DNA from: Saccharofermentans sp.
GTDB lineage: Bacteria; Bacillota; Clostridia; Saccharofermentanales; Saccharofermentanaceae
DNA: 42,277 nucleotides
Assembly: GCA_024403795.1 (NCBI GenBank)
Contig: JAKSRD010000017.1
Span: 1-42,277, forward strand
Reading direction: 5' to 3'
Shown here: one piece after another, positions 7,543 through 14,144 of the stretch
Position numbering within the stretch: the stretch's first letter is position 1
Layout of the letters: each line of letters opens with the position of its first letter
Program-made: the position numbers and the translations under genes
The notes under the pieces: model-generated
Seen by the model: only the letters and a program-made list of their open reading frames with translations
Database searches by the model: none
What the model was told of the DNA's origin: nothing

Positions 7543-9240
7543 ATGGACTTACTTAATAGATTTGTTAACAGAATTGAATTTGACAGTTACGAGGACTTTA
7601 AAGAGAATTTCAAGATCATCGTTCCGGAGAACTTTAACTTCGGCTTCGATGTCGTAGATGTATATGCGAAGGAAGATCCCGAGAAGGAAGCACTTATCTG
7701 GTGCGATGATGACGGCAACGAGAAGCACTTCACTTTCAAGGACATAAGCGAGAAGAGCAACCGTGTTGCAAATATGTGCAAGGACCTTGGCATCAAGAAG
7801 GGCGACAGAGTCCTAATGATGCTCCGTCAGCGTCCTGAAGTATGGTTCACGATGGTTGGTCTTCATAAACTCGGTGCTGTAGTTATCCCGGCAACATTCC
7901 AGCTTCTCTGCCACGATATCGTATACCGTTGTAACGCAGCAAACGTTAAGATGATCGTTTGCGCTGACGATGAGCTCATCATCGATCATGTAAATACTGC
8001 TCTTCCCGACTGCAAGACAGTTAAGTATTGCAGCGTCATCGGTCAGGCACCTGAAGGCTGGAGATCACTTACTGATGATATTGATAATGCCTCTCCGGTT
8101 TTCGAGCGCCCAACGGGTGAAGATGCAACACACAATGAAGATCCCATGATCATCTATTTCTCTTCCGGCACAACGGGCGAGCCTAAGATGATCCTTCACG
8201 ATTATCTCCTTCCTTTGGGCCACATCGTTACGGCTAAGTACTGGCAGCAGGTTTACGACGGTTGCAGACACCTCACACAGGCTGATTCCGGCTGGGCAAA
8301 GTTTGCATGGGGCAAGATCTACGGACAGTGGATCTCCGGTGCGGTTAACGTTACTTACGACACACAGAAGTTCAAGGCGGCAAGAATGCTCGAGATCATG
8401 GAGAAGCTCAAGCTCAATTCTTTCTGCGGACCTTCCACCATCTACAGATATCTTATTCAGGAAGATCTTACGAAGTATGACTTCTCTTCCATCAAGCATT
8501 GCTCAATGGCAGGCGAGCCTCTGAACCCTGAGGTATTCTACAAGTGGAAGGAAGCTACAGGACTTGAGATCCGTGAAGGCTTCGGTCAGACAGAGGGAAG
8601 CGTTCTCTTTGCCAACTTCCCCTGGATCGACGTTAAGCCGGGTTCAACGGGAATGCCCACTCCCCTTTACGATCTTCAGTTGCTTGACGATCAGGGCGTT
8701 CCGGTAGAAGACGGTATCGTCGGTAATATCGTTATCAAGAATGCATCTTCACGTCCCACGGGTCTTTTCCGTGAGTACTACATGAATCCCGAAGCCATGG
8801 CTGATCAGTGGCCCGGCGCGGATTACAGCACAGGTGATACCGCTTGGAGAGATCCGGACGGCTACATCTGGTTCGTAGGACGAAACGACGACGTTATCAA
8901 GTGTTCCGGTTATCGTATCGGACCTTTTGAAGTTGAGAGTGCCCTCATGACACACCCTGCCATCCTCGAGTGCGCAGTTACTGCCGTTCCGGATGCAATG
9001 AGAGGTCAGGTAGTTAAGGCAACTGTTGTTCTTACAAAAGCTTATGCAGGCAAGGAATCTCCCGAGCTTATCAAGGAGCTTCAGAATCATGTTAAGCAGG
9101 CAACGGCACCTTACAAGTACCCCAGAGTTATCGAATTCGTTGAAGAGCTCCCCAAGACTTCCAGCGGTAAGATCATGCGTACCGCCATCAGGAAAGCCGA
9201 CGAAGCAAAATTCAGAGAAGCACAGAAGGCTCAGGGCTGA
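7543..9240 (+). CDS. AMP-forming acyl-CoA synthetase (acetyl/medium-chain type)
   Basis: A 565-residue ANL-superfamily adenylating enzyme that activates a carboxylic acid with ATP and transfers it to CoA. Visible motifs: the phosphate-binding loop YFSSGTTGEPK, the A5 motif EGFGQTEG, the hinge/A8 region STGDTAWRDPDGY followed by GRNDDVIKCSGYRIGP, and the C-terminal catalytic Lys543 in PKTSSGK. The layout resembles acetyl-CoA and medium-chain acyl-CoA synthetases; substrate chain length cannot be decided here. The cupin regulator immediately upstream suggests the pair responds to a carboxylate or acyl metabolite. Its stop codon directly abuts the convergent hemW stop. Confidence 0.92.
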   Translation: MDLLNRFVNRIEFDSYEDFKENFKIIVPENFNFGFDVVDVYAKEDPEKEALIWCDDDGNEKHFTFKDISEKSNRVANMCKDLGIKKGDRVLMMLRQRPEVWFTMVGLHKLGAVVIPATFQLLCHDIVYRCNAANVKMIVCADDELIIDHVNTALPDCKTVKYCSVIGQAPEGWRSLTDDIDNASPVFERPTGEDATHNEDPMIIYFSSGTTGEPKMILHDYLLPLGHIVTAKYWQQVYDGCRHLTQADSGWAKFAWGKIYGQWISGAVNVTYDTQKFKAARMLEIMEKLKLNSFCGPSTIYRYLIQEDLTKYDFSSIKHCSMAGEPLNPEVFYKWKEATGLEIREGFGQTEGSVLFANFPWIDVKPGSTGMPTPLYDLQLLDDQGVPVEDGIVGNIVIKNASSRPTGLFREYYMNPEAMADQWPGADYSTGDTAWRDPDGYIWFVGRNDDVIKCSGYRIGPFEVESALMTHPAILECAVTAVPDAMRGQVVKATVVLTKAYAGKESPELIKELQNHVKQATAPYKYPRVIEFVEELPKTSSGKIMRTAIRKADEAKFREAQKAQG

Positions 9241-10443
9241 TCAGAGGAAGTCCTCCATTACAACATTAGCAAGATCAAGACCGCTCCGCGTTAACCGGAG
9301 CGTTCTTTCTTTGCGCTCCAATAATCCTTTTGAGATGTTTGTCTTTACGGCCTGCTCGAAAACATCCTCGAACTCGACACCGAACCTCTTACGGAACTCA
9401 TCGAGAAGAATTCCCTCCGAAGTTCTCAGCCTCAGGAAAGGCACTTCACGCATCTTGTCTTCCTCCGAGAGGACCTCTTCAACATAAAGCGACATAAGAT
9501 CCTGCTTCGATCCCTTCAGGAATCGCCCGTAATCTTGCGCTGTAAGCGTTTGCATCTCCCGGACATATAAATTCACATCGTCAGCGTGACCGTATCTCAG
9601 ATCGCCTATAAAGCCGTGCGCACCTGCACCTATTGCCAGATACTCACAGGAGTTCCAGTAACTCAAATTGTGAATGCTCTTATATCCCGGAAGACTGCTG
9701 TTGGATATCTCATAAGTCTCATATCCTAAGCTCTCAAGATGCTCACGTGTTCCGTGATACATCTCACGCTCTTTCTCCTGCGGGATAATATCTTCAATGT
9801 TGTTGCCGTATCGTTCAAAGAAAGGTGTCCCCTCTTCCACGCTCAGAGAATATGTGCTTATATGCTTTACTCCAAGTTCACGGAATGTATCGATGTCTTT
9901 CTTTATTCCGTCCAAAGTCTCACCCGGCACGCCGGTTATCAGGTCAGCAGAGATGTTAGTGAAGCCGGCTTCACTGATAAGCCGGATAGCTTCCTCAGCA
10001 CCTTTTGAATCGTGCAGCCTTCCGAGTGTCTTAAGGACACCGTCATCGAGCGACTGCACTCCGATCGAGATACGGTTGAAGCCTGCTTCAAGATAATCCT
10101 GAAGTTTCTCTGAAGTAACCGAAGAAGGATTCACTTCAATGGTGATCTCACTGTCGGAGGATATGTTCAGATTCTTTCTCACTGAACCTAGAAGCATCGT
10201 GATAAGCCTGCTGTCAGGAAGAGACGGTGTACCGCCTCCGAAGTATATCGTATCCTTGCCGTCCGGATCCGTATCGGGATTTGTTCCCGCTGCTTCGTCG
10301 ATCGCTGCTGCGATCAGTTCGGTCTCTCTTACGGCAGCTTTATAGAACTCTTCAATGCACGGACTTCCTACAACGGAATAGAAATCGCAGTAGGGACATT
10401 TTCGAGCACAAAAAGGATTATGAACGTAGATATGTCTGGCCAT
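9241..10443 (-). CDS. hemW: Radical SAM protein HemW (coproporphyrinogen III oxidase-like)
   Basis: 400 residues. The radical-SAM cluster motif is at the N-terminus: HNPFCARKCPYCDFYS with Cys12, Cys16 and Cys19. The CxxxCxxC lacks the extra Cys found two residues later in true HemN, which favours HemW, a heme-binding chaperone-like protein rather than coproporphyrinogen dehydrogenase. Other family landmarks are DTIYFGGGTPS, EVNPSS, RISIGVQS, DLITGVPGET, and the C-terminal HemN winged-helix region. The ATG overlaps the stop of the upstream TOPRIM gene by one base (TGATG), implying translational coupling. Its stop is immediately next to the stop of the convergent acyl-CoA synthetase gene, with no terminator between. 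Confidence 0.9.
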   Translation of the reverse strand: MARHIYVHNPFCARKCPYCDFYSVVGSPCIEEFYKAAVRETELIAAAIDEAAGTNPDTDPDGKDTIYFGGGTPSLPDSRLITMLLGSVRKNLNISSDSEITIEVNPSSVTSEKLQDYLEAGFNRISIGVQSLDDGVLKTLGRLHDSKGAEEAIRLISEAGFTNISADLITGVPGETLDGIKKDIDTFRELGVKHISTYSLSVEEGTPFFERYGNNIEDIIPQEKEREMYHGTREHLESLGYETYEISNSSLPGYKSIHNLSYWNSCEYLAIGAGAHGFIGDLRYGHADDVNLYVREMQTLTAQDYGRFLKGSKQDLMSLYVEEVLSEEDKMREVPFLRLRTSEGILLDEFRKRFGVEFEDVFEQAVKTNISKGLLERKERTLRLTRSGLDLANVVMEDFL

Positions 10444-11123
10444 CAGAACTCACGCTTGCGGTAGATCGGAGCCGGATTCTTGAGTGCCGTGACAAGCGCC
10501 ATCCTAAATGTCTTGAAGCTCGGTGAGATGTTGTTCTGCGGCTTAAGATAATTGGAGATTGTCTCGGCCCACATAGACTTGTAATGTCCTATGGCGGGAT
10601 ATCCGATATCGATCAGTTCTTCGGCATTCTCACTTACCGCTCTGCAGAGAACTTCCCAAGTTCCGCATACCGAATCCGGAACATATGAATCGATGACATC
10701 TTCCCTGCAATCCGGATAAGCCTGCATGACGGCTTTCTTGTCGCCGAGAAGCCACGCTTCGATCTCTTCGGTGCTCAATCCGACAACACTTCTTATATCA
10801 GGCGCAAAGCGCGCTGCACACGCGTAGATATCCTGTCTTAATGACTGCGGATCCTTATCGTCGGAATCCATCGCGATCACAAGGATCAGATCCTTGCCGG
10901 CATAGACTTTGTTATAGGCACGGAGTTCAGAAGGAAGAAGATCCAGAAGTGCGCTCGAGAACTTCGGAGGCTTGGCGAGCATATCCTTCGGAAAACTGCC
11001 GCAGCCTCTGTGAGGATGGACGTTGATCTCCGCTTCCATTCCCTCGTTCGCGACTATGCGCTCAACAAGCCTTTCTACGATTACGGCTCCTGATTTATCT
11101 TCTGTCAGTATCTCGATGATCAT
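10443..11123 (-). CDS. TOPRIM-like protein (DUF4276-type), partner of the upstream ATPase
   Basis: A 226-residue protein with TOPRIM-like features: N-terminal beta strand ending in an acidic residue (IIEILTEDKSG, Glu8), then a hydrophobic strand with a DxD motif (LILVIAMDSDD, Asp86/Asp88), then a conserved-looking EEIEAW (119-124). Such domains are Mg2+-dependent nicking, cleaving or nucleotide-processing folds. The family call (DUF4276-like) is from pattern memory and is tentative. It starts 14 nt after the ATPase stop with AAGG 8 nt upstream, and overlaps hemW by one base. ATPase plus TOPRIM is the arrangement of OLD, Gabija and PARIS-type anti-phage systems, so a defence role is plausible but not shown. 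Confidence 0.6.
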   Translation of the reverse strand: MIIEILTEDKSGAVIVERLVERIVANEGMEAEINVHPHRGCGSFPKDMLAKPPKFSSALLDLLPSELRAYNKVYAGKDLILVIAMDSDDKDPQSLRQDIYACAARFAPDIRSVVGLSTEEIEAWLLGDKKAVMQAYPDCREDVIDSYVPDSVCGTWEVLCRAVSENAEELIDIGYPAIGHYKSMWAETISNYLKPQNNISPSFKTFRMALVTALKNPAPIYRKREF

Positions 11124-11137
11124 GGTACCGGCCTTCT

Positions 11138-12358
11138 TTAATCATTCTCATCCGATTGCTCATCCAGATGTCCGCCGTACCAGATCGCGCCCATTCCGAC
11201 GCCCTGCTTGAACAGTTCGTTAACGAGCGGATCCTCGCCTGCACAGCGTATGATGACATCGCCCTCATTCGTCTCGAAGGTTCTCTCGAATATCCATATC
11301 TCCTTAGGAGACATCGTCTCGATAATGTACGGATTGTGCGTCGTGAAGATGATCTGACAATAGTGATTGTTGATTGTATACTCGCGCATCTCATCACTTA
11401 ATACATCGACCATGTCGTGATAGAGATCCTTATCCGGCGTCTCGATGAAGATCGTTGAACGGGGATTCGAATCGCGAAGCAGGAGCAGATATAAGAAGAG
11501 CTTATTCGGACTCTCCTTAAGAGCCAGCGGAAGATTCTTGTTGCGCTTCATCGAAGGGATCTTATCTTTGATCTCCGTTACGATCCGCTCATACTCCTCC
11601 TCGCCGTTCATCTTGATATACTCAAGAACATTACCGACATTAGAACCGGTGCTGTTAAGATGCTTATGTCCGCCCGGTGCACCGCCGTCGTAGAAATATG
11701 TACTCTGCTCTTCTGAAGAAAAGCTGCAGAAGAACCAGTTGTTTATCTCTTTATGAAGCAATACAAAATCTCTGTATCCGGTTATCTTTCCGTAAAGGCT
11801 CAGAATGGTCAGATGCTCGTCTTCGATGCTTATCTCACTTACTGACCCTTCCCGTGCAATGCTGCCGAGAGGATCTGCTATCGTTCCTTTTCCGTGCTTG
11901 GTATCAAGGATCGTAAAAGGTTCTCTCTTTCCGTCTCCGTCGCCGTCCGTCAGAACAATGATCTTCTCGCTGTCGATAACGGGGCTCTTATACTTGCTGG
12001 TAACGATGGCCAGTTCATACTGAATGAACTTCGCTTTCCCCGTCTTGAGATCTTCAAGCTTAAAGAAAACTCTGAATACGGAAGGCTGTGACACATCGGG
12101 AGTCATATTCGCAAAGCCCGGTCTTCCGTATATGATCGAAGCCTCTGCACAACCGACGCTGACCGTATCCTTAAGGAATGCCAGACATCCCATAAAAGAA
12201 GTCTTACCGGTACTGTTGCGTCCGATAAGCGCATTCAGACCGCGCAGCTGATTGCGTGACGCTCCGTTTTCTCTATCTGCAAGGAAATCATCTATGAGGA
12301 TTCCCGCTCTATCCTTATCAAATACGTCGAAGTTCTCTATCTCAATTCCAAGGATCAT
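11138..12358 (-). CDS. ABC/SMC-type AAA ATPase (OLD/PARIS-like)
   Basis: 406 residues from the chosen ATG at 12358, which has GGGAGG about 10 nt upstream; a frame to 12397 is possible but lacks such a signal. The N-terminus LGIEIENF and Walker A GRNSTGKT (residues 46-53) are typical of the AAA_15/AAA_21 recombination-like ATPases. Near the C-terminus are a Walker-B-like TIFIETPD (302-309) and a switch histidine in FTTHNPYI (His341). The usual DE pair of Walker B is replaced by Glu-Thr, and the ABC signature region is poorly conserved (LALKESPNK). It is co-oriented with the TOPRIM gene 14 nt downstream. It most likely controls that effector in a two-gene system; the possible defence function is inferred from architecture. 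Confidence 0.78.
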   Translation of the reverse strand: MILGIEIENFDVFDKDRAGILIDDFLADRENGASRNQLRGLNALIGRNSTGKTSFMGCLAFLKDTVSVGCAEASIIYGRPGFANMTPDVSQPSVFRVFFKLEDLKTGKAKFIQYELAIVTSKYKSPVIDSEKIIVLTDGDGDGKREPFTILDTKHGKGTIADPLGSIAREGSVSEISIEDEHLTILSLYGKITGYRDFVLLHKEINNWFFCSFSSEEQSTYFYDGGAPGGHKHLNSTGSNVGNVLEYIKMNGEEEYERIVTEIKDKIPSMKRNKNLPLALKESPNKLFLYLLLLRDSNPRSTIFIETPDKDLYHDMVDVLSDEMREYTINNHYCQIIFTTHNPYIIETMSPKEIWIFERTFETNEGDVIIRCAGEDPLVNELFKQGVGMGAIWYGGHLDEQSDEND

Positions 12359-12406
12359 GCTAAGCAAACCTCCCATGAACAGATCGTAAGTGATCATTCT
12401 TTACTA

Positions 12407-12435
12407 ATGATACTACATCATCCTGCAGATAAGAA
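12407..12435 (-). promoter_or_regulatory. Candidate promoter of the ATPase-TOPRIM-hemW unit
   Basis: TTCTTA (12435-12430), a 17-nt spacer and TATCAT (12412-12407), located about 49 nt before the ATPase start. The -35 is weak. It lies just downstream of the terminator that closes the preceding operon, where a new promoter is needed. Confidence 0.4.
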
Positions 12436-12502
12436 CAGACACAGAAGTCAGTTTGCGATCTGTACTTTGAAGTGCTCGGAAAGCGGTTAAACTACACGAG
12501 CA

Positions 12503-12545
12503 ACAAAAAAGGCTGTCTCCGGGATCATACCGTGAGACAGCCTCA
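12503..12545 (-). terminator. Intrinsic terminator closing the division/DNA-repair gene run
   Basis: On the minus strand GAGGCTGTCTC, a loop, then GAGACAGCC (stem 12542-12534 with 12519-12511, 9 perfect base pairs) followed by TTTTTTG. It lies just after the coiled-coil gene and is the first clear terminator I see on this strand after the mraZ promoter. Confidence 0.88.
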
Positions 12546-12568
12546 GTTTGTAATTAACAGATCAGATC

Positions 12569-13063
12569 TTACTCAGCTTCGTTAAGCGTGCTGTTGATCT
12601 CCGTAAGGTTTGTCTGGATCTTAGCCATATTCTCAGAAAGAGTATCGTTAACGTTCTCAAGGAGAGACTTAACGTAGATATGAGCGTTTCTTCTGAGTTC
12701 TTCTGCCTGAGCCTCAGCATTCGCAATGATCTGGGCAGCTTCTTCTCTGGCACCTCTTGTGATCTCGTGATCGTTAACCTTCATCGCATACATACGGTTA
12801 GCGTCGTCGATGATCTTCTTATTCTTCTCTCTTGCCGTACTGATAATGTCCTGAGCTCTTGCAACAATGTCGTTGGACTGAGCTACGGAAGCAGGAAGAT
12901 TATTCTTAAGGATCTGAAGGGAATTGATCGTCTCTGTCCTCTCGATAGAGCACTTATCCGAGAAAGGTACGCTTGAAGCATCCTTTACCATATCGATAAG
13001 ATAGTCGATATGCTTGATAGCGTCATAACGCTGTCCGCCCTGATTGAAATTGCTGTTCTCCAT
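12569..13063 (-). CDS. Coiled-coil protein, ATP-synthase-subunit-H-like, function unknown
   Basis: A 164-residue soluble, strongly helical protein. After a short polar N-terminus, residues about 55-160 form heptad-rich coiled coil with many Ala, Glu, Asn and Lys (AREKNKKIIDDANRMYAMKV, AREEAAQIIANAEAQAEELR). This composition resembles V-type ATPase subunit H/E-like and DivIVA-like stalk proteins, but no DivIVA N-terminal membrane motif is visible. It directly abuts the coaD stop, with GGAAGG 9 nt before the ATG, and is the last gene before the terminator. I do not assign a function; its operon position after coaD is the main clue. Confidence 0.75.
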   Translation of the reverse strand: MENSNFNQGGQRYDAIKHIDYLIDMVKDASSVPFSDKCSIERTETINSLQILKNNLPASVAQSNDIVARAQDIISTAREKNKKIIDDANRMYAMKVNDHEITRGAREEAAQIIANAEAQAEELRRNAHIYVKSLLENVNDTLSENMAKIQTNLTEINSTLNEAE

Positions 13064-13561
13064 TTATTGAGTCCTTCCTTTCGAAAATTTTTCCTTAACA
13101 ATATCTATTATCTCGGCAGGGATCATCTTCGAGATATCTCCGCCGTATAAACCGACTTCCTTTACCATAGAAGAACTGATAAGCGACAGATCATCTCTGC
13201 AAGGCAGAAGGACTACATCGTATCCCGGAAGGAGCAGACGGTTGGCAAGTGCCATCTCGGATTCATATCTGAAATCCGTCTCCGATCTTAATCCTCTGAC
13301 TGAAGCACAGCAACCGAGCTGCTTGTAGAGGTCAACAAGAAGTCCGCTCCAGGACATTACTTCCACATTGTTCAGATCTTCATTTATCAGAGAGAGCTTA
13401 ATAAGCTCAACTCTCTCTTCCGGAGTAAAAGTTGGCTGCTTGGAAGGATTCTCCAGAACAGCGATGACAAGCTTGTCACAGAGCTTGGAAGCTCTTCTGG
13501 CTATGTCTCTGTGTCCTCTTGTAAACGGGTCAAATGAACCCGGAAAGAGCATTACGTTCAA
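13064..13561 (-). CDS. coaD: Phosphopantetheine adenylyltransferase
   Basis: Penultimate step of CoA synthesis: 4'-phosphopantetheine + ATP gives dephospho-CoA. The nucleotidyltransferase motif FPGSFDPFTRGH (T/HxGH) is near the N-terminus, and the C-terminal SLISSSMVKE motif matches the ISSTxVR/K element of the family. A TTG start at 13561 is preferred: GGAGG lies 8 nt upstream, and it leaves a 4-nt gap after rsmD. It gives 165 residues, close to the roughly 160 usual for CoaD. An upstream TTG at 13579 has no ribosome-binding site, and the ATG at 13552 lies 16 nt from the GGAGG. The rsmD-coaD pairing is common in Bacillota. Confidence 0.93.
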   Translation of the reverse strand: MNVMLFPGSFDPFTRGHRDIARRASKLCDKLVIAVLENPSKQPTFTPEERVELIKLSLINEDLNNVEVMSWSGLLVDLYKQLGCCASVRGLRSETDFRYESEMALANRLLLPGYDVVLLPCRDDLSLISSSMVKEVGLYGGDISKMIPAEIIDIVKEKFSKGRTQ

Positions 13562-13565
13562 ACCG

Positions 13566-14144
13566 TCATCCTCCGACAATAAAGTCTCTAAAAAATGTTA
13601 TCACTGTAATGCCATAACTACAAGAACGAACACGCTTGAAGCCGTTAAGTTCTTCAGGCGGCTCAAAGTCTCTGTCATGTTCCAAGATAATCATTCCGCC
13701 TTCCGCCAGCAGACCATATTCGCGGATGAGCTTGGTCTCCTCTTCAAGCCTCATTGGTGCATCCTTGTAAGGCGGATCCATGAAAACTATGTCGAACTTC
13801 TCTCCGGCCTGACCGAAACGCTCAAGAGCCTGGCTGACACCGGACTTGCAGAATCTCAGTTCAGACGGATCATCAAGTCTTATTTTCGAGATATTCTTGG
13901 TAATGATGCCTGCGGCAGCTCCGCTCTTCTCCACGAGCGTTACTCTTTTTGCACCGCGGCTCAATGCTTCGATACCGATCTGACCGGAGCCCGCATACAG
14001 ATCGAGAAATTCCGCATCCGGCACATCACACTGGATTATCGAGAACAATGCTTCCTTGACCTTATCGGTCGTAGGTCTCGTCTTATCACCTTCGGGCGCC
14101 TGTAGTATCGCGCCTCTGAATCTTCCCGTAACTACTCTAGGCAT
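13566..14144 (-). CDS. rsmD: 16S rRNA (guanine966-N2)-methyltransferase RsmD
   Basis: 192 residues, a SAM-dependent methyltransferase. N-terminal MPRVVTGRFRG and TRPTTDKVKEALF are diagnostic of RsmD. The SAM-binding loop is DLYAGSGQIGIEALSRGA and the catalytic N-methyltransferase motif is DPPY (in FDIVFMDPPYKD). It modifies G966 of 16S rRNA in the 30S subunit. The ATG overlaps the recG stop by one base (TGATG), and coaD follows with a 4-nt gap, so the three are co-translated. Confidence 0.94.
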   Translation of the reverse strand: MPRVVTGRFRGAILQAPEGDKTRPTTDKVKEALFSIIQCDVPDAEFLDLYAGSGQIGIEALSRGAKRVTLVEKSGAAAGIITKNISKIRLDDPSELRFCKSGVSQALERFGQAGEKFDIVFMDPPYKDAPMRLEEETKLIREYGLLAEGGMIILEHDRDFEPPEELNGFKRVRSCSYGITVITFFRDFIVGG

